A stretch of DNA of 64,000 bases from Pseudomonas entomophila (GCF_018417595.1 NZ_CP070982.1:5755001-5819000); one strand, 5' to 3'; numbered from the stretch's first letter, positions 9,868 through 19,124 are shown. Numbers and translations are program-made. The notes: a model not told the origin generated them from the sequence alone.

Positions 9868-10559
9868 GCATCAAGCTGATCACCTTCGACCTGGACGACA
9901 CCCTGTGGGACACCGCGCCAGTGATCGCCAGCGCCGAGACCGTCCTGCGCGACTGGCTGGCAGCCAATGCACCGATCCTTGGTGGCGTGCCGATCGAGCA
10001 CCTGTTCGCCATTCGCGAGCGGCTGGTGCAAGCCGAGCCGGGCCTCAAGCACCGTATCAGCGCCTTGCGCCGTCGCGTGCTGTTCCACGCCCTGGAAGAA
10101 GTCGGCTACAGCGAGAAGCACGCCCAGGAGCTGGCCAACGAGGGTTTCGAGGTGTTCCTGCATGCCCGGCACCAGATCGAGGTGTTTCCCGAGGTGCAGC
10201 CAGTGCTGGAGATCCTGCGCCACCACTACACCCTCGGCGTGGTCACCAACGGCAATGCCGACGTGCGCCGGCTGGGGCTGGCGGACTACTTCCAGTTCGC
10301 GCTGTGCGCCGAGGACCTGGGTATCGGCAAGCCCGACCCGGCACCGTTCATGGAAGCCCTGAAGCGGGGCGCTGTGGACGCGGGGGCCGCGGTGCACGTC
10401 GGCGACCACCCGGGCGATGACATCGCCGGGGCCCAGCGCGCAGGGCTGCGAGCGGTGTGGTTCAACCCGCAGCGCAAGGTCTGGGCCGGTGAAAAGGCGC
10501 CGGATGCGGAAATCCAAAGATTGTCGCAATTGCCCGACGTTCTATCCCGCTGGCGCTGA
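9864..10559 (+). CDS. HAD-family hydrolase (YigB-like FMN phosphatase)
   Basis: A 231-residue HAD phosphatase. Motif I is [10 protein letters not shown] (nucleophile Asp), motif II VVTNGNA, motif III lysine GKPDP and motif [15 protein letters not shown]. The helical cap between motifs I and II and the position after xerC match YigB, which dephosphorylates FMN and other small phosphates. It is the last gene of the lptM-lysA operon and ends just before a bidirectional terminator. The exact substrate is uncertain. Confidence 0.85.
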   Translation: MSIKLITFDLDDTLWDTAPVIASAETVLRDWLAANAPILGGVPIEHLFAIRERLVQAEPGLKHRISALRRRVLFHALEEVGYSEKHAQELANEGFEVFLHARHQIEVFPEVQPVLEILRHHYTLGVVTNGNADVRRLGLADYFQFALCAEDLGIGKPDPAPFMEALKRGAVDAGAAVHVGDHPGDDIAGAQRAGLRAVWFNPQRKVWAGEKAPDAEIQRLSQLPDVLSRWR

Positions 10560-10566
10560 CAGGCAC

Positions 10567-10597
10567 AAAAAAGCCCGCAGCGACGGCGGGCTCTTTT
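10567..10597. terminator. Bidirectional intrinsic terminator
   Basis: AGCCCGC...GCGGGCT stem with a short GC-rich loop, flanked by an A-run on the left and TCTTTT on the right. It separates the plus-strand HAD gene from the convergent minus-strand sutA gene and can serve both. Confidence 0.8.
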
Positions 10598-10609
10598 GCA
10601 TTCAGCCAC

Positions 10610-10939
10610 TCAGATAGGGCGGCTGCCGTACTTGTTGTCCGGCTTCTTGGGCGGATCGGCGACCACGTTGGCCTCCACTTCCTGCACCTTGCCACCGCGC
10701 GACAGGAATTCTTCCATCGCCTTGGCCAGCGCATCGCGCTCTTTCTGCTTGGCTTCCATGCTCGGCATCTCGTCTACCGAGACAGCCGCCTTGGATTTGC
10801 CCTTGGCAGCGGGTGCGGGGCTGCTGTCGTCATCGCCAGCGTCTTCCGCGCCATCGTCAGCGGCCGCTTCGAGGCCTTCATCGCCCTCGTCTTCGTCGCC
10901 TACTTCGAGGTCGTCATTTTCCAGATCGTCGTCGCTCAT
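10610..10939 (-). CDS. sutA: RNA polymerase-associated regulator SutA
   Basis: A 109-residue protein with a very acidic, probably disordered first half (runs of Asp/Glu, residues 3-40) and a conserved C-terminal half with a helix KQKERDALAKAMEEFLSRGG followed by a short tail NKYGSRPI. This is the layout of SutA, described in P. aeruginosa as an RNA polymerase-binding factor active during slow growth. It is monocistronic and convergent with the HAD gene. Confidence 0.85.
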   Translation of the reverse strand: MSDDDLENDDLEVGDEDEGDEGLEAAADDGAEDAGDDDSSPAPAAKGKSKAAVSVDEMPSMEAKQKERDALAKAMEEFLSRGGKVQEVEANVVADPPKKPDNKYGSRPI

Positions 10940-11329
10940 GTTCTACCTCATGACTTGCGAAAAGCAGGTTAGTTATAGACCGGTGCAGCCGTAGACCGGC
11001 AGCCACCAGTGAAAATTCAACTGGCCGTGGGTTGGCCACTGCCCTGGGTGTCCGCCCCCTCATGGGGGGCCTGGCACCCTGCAGGCCCTGCTCCTGGCAA
11101 GGCCTGACGAAAATATGTTGTACCCTTGCTGGCCACAGGCTATTGGCAAGCCTAGCAAAGGGTGGCGAAGTGTGTGGACTACTCGTCCAGCTTCCTTCGG
11201 CGCGCATTCTAGCGCGCTCGCAGAAAAAGCAAAGCACCAGAAACACCCGATGGCTTGTAAGATTTCTGCCCAGGTCGCGAACAGGTGGGGTAAACCGTTT
11301 GCATCGTGTAAAGCAGCAAACTACAGGCA
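10940..11329. other. Gene-free, structured interval between sutA and amtB
   Basis: About 390 bp without a convincing protein gene. It contains several GC-rich complementary stretches (for example CCCCC/GGGGG around 11051-11072 and repeated CCTGC/GCAGG). It could hold the sutA promoter and possibly a small RNA. I could not match it to a known RNA family. Confidence 0.3.
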
Positions 11330-11358
11330 AAAAAATGCCCGGCGAACCGGGCAAGTTT
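11330..11358 (-). terminator. Intrinsic terminator of glnK-amtB
   Basis: On the minus strand: GCCCGG-TTCG-CCGGGC followed by ATTTTTTTG, a canonical stem with a stable TTCG tetraloop and a T-run, 15 bases after the amtB stop. Confidence 0.85.
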
Positions 11359-11371
11359 TCCAGCGTGGCGG

Positions 11372-12706
11372 TTACAGGTTGTAGCCGCGCTCGTTGTGCT
11401 GAGCCAGGTCGAGACCGACCGACTCTTCTTCTTCGCTGACCCGCAGGCCCATCACCAGATCGAGCACCTTGAGGATCACGTAGGTGGCGATGGCGGTGTA
11501 GACCACGGTGAAGATCACGCCCTTGGCCTGGATCCAGAACTGCGCGGCGATGTCGGTGACCGCACCGAAGCCACCCAGGGCCGGCGCTGCGAACACACCG
11601 GTGAGCAGCGCGCCGATGATGCCGCCGATACCGTGCACGCCGAAGGCGTCGAGGGAGTCGTCATAGCCCAGCTTGCGCTTGAGGCTGGTGGCGCAGAAGT
11701 AGCAGACGATGCCGGACACCAGGCCGATCACCAGGGCGCCCATCGGGCCGACGGTGCCGGCGGCCGGGGTGATGGCGACCAGGCCGGCGACCACGCCCGA
11801 GGCGATGCCCAGCGCGCTGGGTTTGCCGTGGAAGATCCACTCGGCGAACATCCAGCCCAGCGCGGCGGCGGCGGTGGCGATCTGGGTTACCAGCATGGCC
11901 ATGCCGGCGGTGCCGTTGGCGGCGGCGGCGGACCCGGCGTTGAAGCCGAACCAGCCGATCCACAGCATGGCTGCGCCCATCAGGGTGTAGCCCAGGTTGT
12001 GCGGGGCCATCGGTGTGGTGGGGTAGCCCTTGCGCTTGCCCAGCACCAGGCAGCAGACCAGGCCGGCGATACCGGCGTTGATGTGCACCACGGTGCCGCC
12101 AGCGAAGTCGAGCACGCCCCAGTCCCACATCAGCGCGCCGTCACCGCTCCAGACCATGTGCGCGATCGGCGCGTAGACCACGGTGAACCATACGCCCATG
12201 AAGATCAGCATCGCCGAGAATTTCATGCGTTCGGCGAAGGCACCGACGATCAGTGCCGGGGTGATGATGGCGAAAGTCATCTGGAAGGTGATGAACACCG
12301 CTTCAGGGAACAGCGCGGTGGCCGAAGTCAGGCCCGACGGCGTGACGCCGCTGAGGAAGGCCTTGGAGAAACCACCGATGAAGGAATTGAAGTTGAGCAC
12401 GCCCTTTTCCATACCCGCGGTATCGAAGGCGAGGCTGTAGCCATAGATGACCCACAGGATGCTGATCAGCCCGGTGATGGCGAAGCACTGCATCATCACC
12501 GACAGCACGTTCTTCGAGCGCACCATGCCGCCGTAGAACAGGGCCAGGCCCGGGATGGTCATGAACAGGACCAGCGCCGTCGAGGTGAGCATCCAGGCGG
12601 TGTCGCCGGAGTTCAGCACCGGGGCGGCCGTTTCCTCGGCCAGGGCCAGCCCTGGCATTACGAGGGACAATAGGGCTCCTAGCCCTGCGATCTTGCGCAG
12701 AGTCAT
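11372..12706 (-). CDS. amtB: Ammonium transporter AmtB
   Basis: A 444-residue channel with a cleavable signal peptide (MTLRKIAGLGALLSLVMPGLALAEE) and about 11 membrane helices. Signatures include DTAWMLTSTALVLFMTIPGLALFYGG, FAGGTVVHINAG with the pore His, and DDSLDAFGVHGIGG with the second His. It conducts ammonium and is gated by GlnK. It lies 48 bp downstream of glnK on the same strand; the shared terminator follows. Confidence 0.95.
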   Translation of the reverse strand: MTLRKIAGLGALLSLVMPGLALAEETAAPVLNSGDTAWMLTSTALVLFMTIPGLALFYGGMVRSKNVLSVMMQCFAITGLISILWVIYGYSLAFDTAGMEKGVLNFNSFIGGFSKAFLSGVTPSGLTSATALFPEAVFITFQMTFAIITPALIVGAFAERMKFSAMLIFMGVWFTVVYAPIAHMVWSGDGALMWDWGVLDFAGGTVVHINAGIAGLVCCLVLGKRKGYPTTPMAPHNLGYTLMGAAMLWIGWFGFNAGSAAAANGTAGMAMLVTQIATAAAALGWMFAEWIFHGKPSALGIASGVVAGLVAITPAAGTVGPMGALVIGLVSGIVCYFCATSLKRKLGYDDSLDAFGVHGIGGIIGALLTGVFAAPALGGFGAVTDIAAQFWIQAKGVIFTVVYTAIATYVILKVLDLVMGLRVSEEEESVGLDLAQHNERGYNL

Positions 12707-12754
12707 GTTGTTTTCTCCTGGGGCGTTGGGTTTGGTGAGGCGTTGTTCTGGCGC

Positions 12755-13483
<729 letters not shown>

Positions 13484-13499
13484 TCAGCGGATAGCCAAC

Positions 13500-13763
13500 A
13501 TGCTCGCGCCCAAAGCCTTTCTCGATGCCCTGAGCGACCAGGCCTCGCGCCTTTTCAGCGGCGACACCGCTGCGCCTCGCGCCGAACTGGAAAGCCAGTT
13601 CAAGGTGCTGATGCAGGGCGCCTTCAGCAAGCTCGACCTGGTCAGCCGCGAAGAGTTCGACAGTCAAATGGTGGTGCTGGCCCGCACCCGCGCTCGGCTG
13701 GAAGCCTTGGAGAAGCAGGTCGCCGAGCTGGAAGCACGGATGGCGCCGCCCAGCGCGGAATAA
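13500..13763 (+). CDS. ubiK: Ubiquinone biosynthesis accessory factor UbiK
   Basis: An 87-residue protein of the BMFP (YqiC/UbiK) family. It has an N-terminal amphipathic helix followed by a coiled-coil tail EEFDSQMVVLARTRARLEALEKQVAELEARM, the family signature. It supports aerobic ubiquinone synthesis through UbiJ and membrane association. It is divergent from glnK and 24 bp before the Mop-domain gene. Confidence 0.85.
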   Translation: MLAPKAFLDALSDQASRLFSGDTAAPRAELESQFKVLMQGAFSKLDLVSREEFDSQMVVLARTRARLEALEKQVAELEARMAPPSAE

Positions 13764-13787
13764 CAATCGATACACGGAGCGTTTCCC

Positions 13788-14216
13788 ATGAAAGTCAGTG
13801 CCCGCAATGTCTTCGAAGGTAAGGTCAGTGCAGTCCAACCAGGCGCGGTCAACGCCGAAGTCGAGCTGATCCTCGCCGGTGGCGAGAAACTGGTCGCGGT
13901 GGTGACCATGGCCAGCCTGCACAACCTCAGCATCAATGTCGGCAAGCAGGCCGTGGCGCTGGTGAAGGCCCCCTGGGTGGTACTGATGACCGACGCCGCC
14001 GGCTACAAACTGTCGGCGCGCAACAGCCTGGAAGGCGAAGTGGTGCGAGTCGGCGACGGCGCGGTGAACGCCGAGGTGGTCCTGAAGCTGTCCGGTGGTA
14101 CCGAGGTCTATGCCATCGTCACCCGTGAAGCGGTGCAGGAGCTCGGCCTCAAGCCAGGCGTAAAAGCCACCGCGCTGATCAAGGCCTCGCACATCATCCT
14201 CGGCGCCAAGGCCTGA
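13788..14216 (+). CDS. Tandem Mop/TOBE-domain (molybdopterin-binding) protein
   Basis: A 142-residue protein made of two Mop repeats, each beginning with K(V/L)SARN: residues 1-68 (SARNVFEGKVSAVQPGAVNAEV) and 74-142 (SARNSLEGEVVRVGDGAVNAEV). Such di-Mop proteins bind molybdate or tungstate oxyanions, as storage or buffering proteins or as ModE-type sensors lacking the DNA-binding domain. No HTH is present here. A REPIN follows. Confidence 0.85.
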   Translation: MKVSARNVFEGKVSAVQPGAVNAEVELILAGGEKLVAVVTMASLHNLSINVGKQAVALVKAPWVVLMTDAAGYKLSARNSLEGEVVRVGDGAVNAEVVLKLSGGTEVYAIVTREAVQELGLKPGVKATALIKASHIILGAKA

Positions 14217-14247
14217 TGACCACGGGCCACTGATCTTGCGTGGCCTC

Positions 14248-14333
14248 TGTAGGAGCGGCTTCAGCCGCGATCACCCGCGAAGCGGGTGGCACACACCGCG
14301 ATGCCTGCATCGCGGCTAAAGCCGCTCCTACAG
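14248..14333. repeat. REPIN (pair of inverted REP sequences)
   Basis: TGTAGGAGCGGCTTCAGCCG at the left is mirrored by CGGCTAAAGCCGCTCCTACA at the right with about 45 bp between. This is the pseudomonad REP doublet. Similar copies occur at 42498-42592 and around 47492-47745. Confidence 0.85.
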
Positions 14334-14374
14334 CCAACTCATGCAAAACCAAATATTCCCTGAACCAACCAGAT

Positions 14375-14430
14375 GAAACTTATTTAAGTTTCACCTCCCC
14401 GGTTGACTTGCCCGCTATGCTTTGCATAAA
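14375..14430 (+). promoter_or_regulatory. Candidate mgtA-leader promoter with palindromic operator
   Basis: A perfect palindrome GAAACTTA-TT-TAAGTTTC (14375-14392) is followed by a -35-like TTGACT (14403) and -10-like CATAAA (14425) at 16-bp spacing. It sits about 730 bp before mgtA. A short GC hairpin with a T-rich tail (about 14436-14463) follows at the presumed transcript start. PhoP or another Mg-responsive regulator is a guess. Confidence 0.4.
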
Positions 14431-14637
14431 GTTCACCCGCCCAAAAAGCGGGCCTTTATTTCAACTCACGAAGACGTCAATGGACACAGTATCTAGTCGC
14501 TGCCTGGCCGCTTATGCCTGCCAGGCACTTGAACCGGAACTCCGGGCCCGCCCCCAAGGTCGGGCAAGCCGCGCCAGAGCCTGATTGCTCCGCCGTCGCT
14601 TGCCGCCCCGGGTGCCCGCCCGGTCGGAGGCAAGCTC

Positions 14638-14844
14638 ATGAACTTCATCACCGTTATCCGCGATCGCCTGCACGCCCCGGCGCGCAAGGCCTTGCCGTAC
14701 CTGTCCCCGCCCCGCGCGCCCGCTCCACGGCTGCGTGCCATTTGGCTGCCCCAGCCCGGCAGCCCTACCCTGCGCCTGCACTGGCACACCGAAGACACCC
14801 AGGAACCACCCAGTCGATGGCGCCCCCGCCTGTGCTTCTGCTGA
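14638..14844 (+). CDS. Putative proline/arginine-rich leader peptide of mgtA
   Basis: A 68-residue open frame with a strong ribosome site (GGAGG, nine bases before the ATG). It is unusually rich in Pro and Arg, with a run YLSPPRAPAPR around residues 21-31 and several later Pro. It lies in the 939-bp gap between the Mop gene and mgtA. Pro-rich leader ORFs (mgtL, and mgtP in mgtC leaders) sense low Mg or proline in Salmonella by ribosome stalling. By position and composition this could be an analogue, but there is no sequence identity to mgtL that I can see. Confidence 0.4.
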   Translation: MNFITVIRDRLHAPARKALPYLSPPRAPAPRLRAIWLPQPGSPTLRLHWHTEDTQEPPSRWRPRLCFC

Positions 14845-15155
14845 CCGGCGCGATGCATTCCTGACCCTGAACTGACGACACATCAAACGTCAGGCTTTCA
14901 CGAACTTTAAATATTAAAAGTTCGCAGGATTCTTATTGCCTGACATTTATTCGAGGTTTCAAAAAGACCATGGAATCAGCCAGTAGAAAGTTCGCTGCCG
15001 ATCTTATTTCCGGCATTCGCCAGCGAACACGTAAACGTCGGAAAAACCACGTTTTCCATCGATCGAATGATCGCGGCCCGAGACACGTTCACTCACCCGC
15101 CCAACAGTGAGTCGACTGTGTGTCGTGCCGCCTCCTGCGGCAGGAGCACAGCCAA
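14845..15155. other. Distal part of the mgtA leader
   Basis: About 310 bp without a protein gene. It is AT-richer than its surroundings and carries a hairpin with arms CGAACTTT (14901-14908) and AAAGTTCG (14917-14924). It probably belongs to the mgtA 5' untranslated region. Confidence 0.35.
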
Positions 15156-17867
15156 ATGACCGTAAAAGACCGCAACACCACGAGCAAAGCCGGCGCAGAC
15201 GCCCGCCTCTCCACGTATGCCGCCCGTGAGGCGCGCAACGGCCTGGCCGTCACCCTCGCCAACCTCGACGCCAGCGAACTGGGCCTGACCGAGCACGAAG
15301 CCAGCAAGCGCCTGCAGCGCGACGGGGCCAACGAGGTCGCCCACGACAAACCTGAACCGGCCCTGGTGCAACTGCTCAAGGCCCTGCACAACCCCTTCAT
15401 CTATGTATTGCTGACCCTGGCCGGGATCAGTTTCGTCACCGACTACTGGCTGCCCCTGCGCGCAGGCGAAGTGGAAGATGCCGACCTGACCAAGGTCATC
15501 ATCATCATGACCATGGTCAGCGTCAGCGGCCTGCTGCGCTTCTGGCAGGAATACCGTTCGAACAAAGCCGCCGAAGCCCTCAAAGCCATGGTCCGCACTA
15601 CCGCCACCGTGCTGCGCCGCGAACGCCACGACCAGGCCCCGCGCCTGCGTGAAGTGCCGATGAACGAACTGGTGGCCGGTGACATCGTGCAGCTCAGCGC
15701 CGGCGACATGATTCCCGCCGACATCCGCCTGATCGAATCCCGCGACCTGTTCATCAGCCAGGCCGTGCTCACTGGCGAAGCCTTGCCGGTGGAGAAGTAC
15801 GACACCCTGGGCCACGTCGCGCAGAAGTCCGCCGGTGACAGCGCCAGCGCTGAAGGCAACGTGCTCGACCTGCCCAACATTGGCTTCATGGGCACCAACG
15901 TGGTCAGCGGCCGGGCCCGCGCCGTGGTGGTGGCCACCGGCAAGCGCACCTATTTCGGCTCGCTGGCCAAGGCCATCGCCGGCTCGCGCAGCCAGACCGC
16001 CTTCGACCGCGGGGTGAACAGCGTCAGCCGCCTGCTGATCCGCTTCATGCTGGTGATGGTGCCGGTGGTGTTCATGCTCAATGGCGTGGTCAAGGGCGAC
16101 TGGAGCGACGCCTTCCTGTTCGCCCTGGCCGTGGCCGTGGGGCTCACCCCGGAAATGCTGCCGATGATCGTCAGCGCCAACCTGGCCAAGGGCGCCGTGG
16201 CCATGGCCCGGCGCAAAGTGGTGGTCAAGCGCCTGAACGCCATCCAGAACTTCGGCTCGATGGATGTGCTGTGCACCGACAAGACCGGCACCCTCACACA
16301 GGACCGGATCATCCTCGAGCACCACGTCGACCCCAGCGGCCGCACCGACCCGCGCCTGCTCGAACTGGCCTGGCTCAACAGCCATCACCAGAGCGGCGTG
16401 AAGAACCTGATGGACCAGGCCGTGCTGCGCTTCGCCGGTGAGAACGGCAGCTTCCAGCCGCCCTACGCCTATGCCAAGGTCGACGAGCTGCCCTTCGACT
16501 TCATCCGCCGTCGCCTGTCGGTGATCGTCAAGGACGCCCTGGGCGATCATCTGTTGGTGAGCAAAGGCGCGGTCGAAGAGGTGCTGGCCATCGCCACCCA
16601 CGTGGAGCAGGACGGCCAGCGCTTCGTGCTCGATGACGCCCTGCGCCAGCAGTTGCTCGCCACCGCCGCCACCTTCAACCAGGAAGGCTTCCGCGTGCTG
16701 CTGGTCGGTACCCGCGAGATTCCCGCCGCCGAAGGCAAGGCCCAGTACCACACCGACGACGAGCGCGAGTTGGTGATCCGCGGCTTCCTGACCTTCCTCG
16801 ACCCACCCAAGGAAACCGCCGGCCCGGCTATCGCCGCCCTGCGTGAGATGGGCGTGAAAGTGAAGGTACTCACCGGCGACAACCCGGTGGTCACCTGCAA
16901 GGTCTGCCGCGAAGTGGGCCTGGAACCCGGCCAGCCGCTGCTCGGCCAGGACATCGAGCGCCTCGACGACACCCAGCTCAAGGTACTGGTCGAGGAGCGC
17001 ACGGTGTTCGCCAAGCTCACCCCACTGCAGAAGTCGCGGGTGCTCAAGGCGCTGCAAGCCAACGGTCACACCGTGGGCTTCCTCGGCGACGGCATCAACG
17101 ACGCCCCGGCCCTGCGGGATGCCGACGTCGGTATTTCGGTGGACAGCGGCACCGATATCGCCAAGGAATCGGCCGACATCATCCTCCTGGAAAAGAGTCT
17201 GATGGTGCTGGAGGAAGGCGTGCTCAAAGGCCGGGAAACCTTCGGCAACATCATGAAGTACCTGTGCATGACCGCCAGCTCCAACTTCGGCAACGTGTTC
17301 TCGGTGCTGGTGGCCAGCGCCTTCATCCCGTTCATGCCGATGCTGGCGATCCACCTGCTGCTGCAGAACCTGATGTACGACTTCTCCCAGCTGTCGCTGC
17401 CGTGGGACCGCATGGACAAGCAGTTCCTGCGCGAGCCGCGCAAGTGGGATGCGCGCAATATCGGCCGCTTCATGCTGTGGATCGGGCCGACTTCGTCGAT
17501 CTTCGACATCACCACCTTCGCCCTGATGTGGTACGTGTTCGCCGCCAACAGCGTGGAGATGCAGGCGCTGTTCCAGTCCGGCTGGTTCGTCGAGGGGCTG
17601 TTGTCGCAGACGCTGGTGGTGCACATGCTGCGCACCCGCAAGGTGCCGTTCTTCCAGAGCACTGCGGCGCTGCCAGTGATCCTGGCGACAGGGCTGGTGA
17701 TGTGCCTGGGCATCTACATTCCGTTCTCGCCGCTGGGGGCGATGGTCGGGCTGGTGCCGCTGCCGTGGGAGTATTTCCCTTGGCTGGCCGCGACCCTGCT
17801 GGGCTACTGCCTGGTCGCGCAGACCATGAAGACCCTGTACATCCGCCGCTTCGGCCAATGGTTCTGA
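15156..17867 (+). CDS. mgtA: MgtA-type magnesium-translocating P-type ATPase
   Basis: A 903-residue P3B-type ATPase of the inner membrane that imports Mg2+. The phosphorylation motif is CTDKTGTLTQD (about residue 370-380). The TGE loop is AVLTGEALPVEKYD, and the hinge is TGDNPVVTCKVCREVG...FLGDGINDAPALRDADVGISVDSG. Membrane helices are near residues 70-110 and 290-350, with a C-terminal set after 690. The start at 15156 follows AGGAGCACAGCCAA. The long structured upstream region suggests leader-mediated regulation. It is followed nine bases later by the DUF2493 gene. Confidence 0.92.
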   Translation: MTVKDRNTTSKAGADARLSTYAAREARNGLAVTLANLDASELGLTEHEASKRLQRDGANEVAHDKPEPALVQLLKALHNPFIYVLLTLAGISFVTDYWLPLRAGEVEDADLTKVIIIMTMVSVSGLLRFWQEYRSNKAAEALKAMVRTTATVLRRERHDQAPRLREVPMNELVAGDIVQLSAGDMIPADIRLIESRDLFISQAVLTGEALPVEKYDTLGHVAQKSAGDSASAEGNVLDLPNIGFMGTNVVSGRARAVVVATGKRTYFGSLAKAIAGSRSQTAFDRGVNSVSRLLIRFMLVMVPVVFMLNGVVKGDWSDAFLFALAVAVGLTPEMLPMIVSANLAKGAVAMARRKVVVKRLNAIQNFGSMDVLCTDKTGTLTQDRIILEHHVDPSGRTDPRLLELAWLNSHHQSGVKNLMDQAVLRFAGENGSFQPPYAYAKVDELPFDFIRRRLSVIVKDALGDHLLVSKGAVEEVLAIATHVEQDGQRFVLDDALRQQLLATAATFNQEGFRVLLVGTREIPAAEGKAQYHTDDERELVIRGFLTFLDPPKETAGPAIAALREMGVKVKVLTGDNPVVTCKVCREVGLEPGQPLLGQDIERLDDTQLKVLVEERTVFAKLTPLQKSRVLKALQANGHTVGFLGDGINDAPALRDADVGISVDSGTDIAKESADIILLEKSLMVLEEGVLKGRETFGNIMKYLCMTASSNFGNVFSVLVASAFIPFMPMLAIHLLLQNLMYDFSQLSLPWDRMDKQFLREPRKWDARNIGRFMLWIGPTSSIFDITTFALMWYVFAANSVEMQALFQSGWFVEGLLSQTLVVHMLRTRKVPFFQSTAALPVILATGLVMCLGIYIPFSPLGAMVGLVPLPWEYFPWLAATLLGYCLVAQTMKTLYIRRFGQWF

Positions 17868-17876
17868 GGGGTGGCC

Positions 17877-18272
17877 ATGCGAGTACTGATCTGCGCGGGG
17901 CGCAACTACGCCGACAGCCGCCGCTGCCGCCAGGCGCTGGACGACCTCCAGCGCCAGCAGCCGATCCGCGTGCTGATCCACGGCGGCAGCCAGCACCTGG
18001 GGGGCGATATCGAAGCCTGGGCGCGCGAGCATGGCGCCGATATCGTCCGCTATCCGCCCAACTGGCAACTGCATGGCAAGTTGGCCGAACGCTTGCGCAA
18101 TGTCTTCATGTTGCGTGACAGCCGGCCGGATGCGGTGCTGGCGCTGCCCGGCGGGGATGACACCGAGGAGCTGCTGGCCCGGGCCCGGGGGGCTGGAATT
18201 GCCGTGGTCTGCGCTGGGCGGCCGCTGGCTGGACAAACTTCGATGCACTCTTTGCCGCTGCGGCGCGACTGA
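17877..18272 (+). CDS. DUF2493 (SLOG/YAcAr) family protein
   Basis: A 131-residue Rossmann-like protein with the DUF2493 pattern: MRVLICAGRNYADSRRC at the start, VLIHGGSQHLGGDIEAWA in the middle, and PDAVLALPGG near residue 85. SLOG proteins bind nucleotides and are common in mobile or stress-linked loci; no specific role is known. It is nine bases after mgtA and possibly co-transcribed. Its last ten codons lie in a 68-bp sequence repeated before comM, so the natural C-terminus may have been altered. Confidence 0.75.
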   Translation: MRVLICAGRNYADSRRCRQALDDLQRQQPIRVLIHGGSQHLGGDIEAWAREHGADIVRYPPNWQLHGKLAERLRNVFMLRDSRPDAVLALPGGDDTEELLARARGAGIAVVCAGRPLAGQTSMHSLPLRRD

Positions 18273-18308
18273 CATCACTAAGCTTTGCCGGGCCGCAGGA
18301 CGCGGCCC
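18241..18308 (+). repeat. Imperfect direct repeat, left copy flanking the toxin-antitoxin pair
   Basis: Shares CGATGCACTCTTT and, at identical spacing (32 bp), CATCACTAAGCTTTGCCG plus RGCCGCAGGAYGCGGCC with 19057-19124. The two copies bracket the toxin and antitoxin genes. They look like an insertion- or recombination-generated duplication. Confidence 0.7.
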
Positions 18309-18373
18309 TCAAGCGAACCTGGAGTGTCCGCATCATCGCAAGCTCCCGGCGCTCAACCGGCAGGGAGCCCTCC

Positions 18374-18646
18374 ATGTTCAAGATCCTGACCACGCCGCAA
18401 TTCGTTATCGACTTCCAGCTGCAGCTTGCAAAAAAACCGGACATCACCGCCTTCAAGGTGGTTGTCCGGTCTTTGGAAAGACAGCTTCCACTACATCCCA
18501 GGCATTGCGATGGACAGTTGGTCGGCGCTCCAGGACGTTGGTGCTGCCTGATCAGTTTTGACTGGTGGTTGATCTACAAGTGTGACACCCAAGCGAGGAG
18601 CATCACCCTGGAGCAGACTGGCCCGCATCGCTACCTGTTCGAATAG
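18374..18646 (+). CDS. RelE/YafQ-family toxin-like protein
   Basis: A 90-residue protein with the RelE/ParE-superfamily fold pattern. It starts FKILTTPQFVIDFQLQLAKKPD, then LPLHPRHCDGQLVGAPGRWCCLISFDWWLIYKCD and a final TGPHRYLF, close to YafQ-type mRNA interferases. Ribosome site AGGGAGCCCTCC precedes the ATG. The likely antitoxin is encoded convergently eight bases away, not upstream in the same operon, which is unusual for this family. Confidence 0.7.
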   Translation: MFKILTTPQFVIDFQLQLAKKPDITAFKVVVRSLERQLPLHPRHCDGQLVGAPGRWCCLISFDWWLIYKCDTQARSITLEQTGPHRYLFE

Positions 18647-18654
18647 CCTGCGAC

Positions 18655-18921
18655 TCAAATTCCCAGGTCTTTGAACAGCGTTTCGGCGCTCTCATGCGCT
18701 TGCACGATCTGCTCACGATCCTGGGTCTCCATCACTTGCCGGGCCCGATCATTCAGGGTCATCGCCTTGACCTCGAACGGGAGCGCCTTGGTCTGCACAA
18801 CCTGGACCAGCATCATCCGAATCGCCTGGGAAACGGTGATGCCCATTTCCTCAAGGATCTTTGTCGCGTTGATCTTCAGTTCGCTGTCGATTCGCGTGCG
18901 TACGACTTCTGTATGGGCCAT
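18655..18921 (-). CDS. RelB/DinJ-family antitoxin-like protein
   Basis: An 88-residue protein starting MAHTEVVRTRIDSELKINATKILEEMGITVSQAIRMMLVQVV, the ribbon-helix-helix DNA-binding domain of DinJ/RelB antitoxins; the C-terminal half would wrap the toxin. The start at 18921 is favoured over an upstream one because the domain begins here (GGATCCATGGCC context). It is encoded opposite to and facing the RelE-like gene. Confidence 0.75.
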   Translation of the reverse strand: MAHTEVVRTRIDSELKINATKILEEMGITVSQAIRMMLVQVVQTKALPFEVKAMTLNDRARQVMETQDREQIVQAHESAETLFKDLGI

Positions 18922-19056
18922 GGATCCTCCGAACACTTTGTAGCCACAACGTGGCCACATTTTTGTTCCTCAACAGACATCTGTCCAGCCGAAATGGTTA
19001 AAAGATATTCAGGCTGCTGGAAGATGGATACGCCTGGTCGTAGGGCGGAAAAACCC

Positions 19057-19124
19057 CGATGCACTCTTTTGCGCATCAACGTCAGGAGCATCACTAAGCT
19101 TTGCCGAGCCGCAGGATGCGGCCT
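19057..19124 (+). repeat. Imperfect direct repeat, right copy flanking the toxin-antitoxin pair
   Basis: Partner of 18241-18308. The conserved core CATCACTAAGCTTTGCCG..GCCGCAGGA.GCGGCC has two mismatches over about 35 bp. It ends 25 bp before the comM ATG. Confidence 0.7.

Noticed and set aside
11396..12673. A 425-codon frame antisense to amtB
   Set aside because: Extremely His/Asp/Gly-rich low-complexity translation, as expected from the reverse of a membrane gene.
14480..14584. A 34-codon ORF at the start of the mgtA leader
   Set aside because: The ribosome site is weak and the sequence overlaps a GC hairpin region. I kept only the better-supported 68-codon leader ORF.
15093..18278. A 1,061-codon open frame antisense to mgtA
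   Set aside because: It is the mirror of GC-rich mgtA codon usage, is His/Gln/Ala-rich with no domain, and mgtA itself has complete P-type ATPase motifs.
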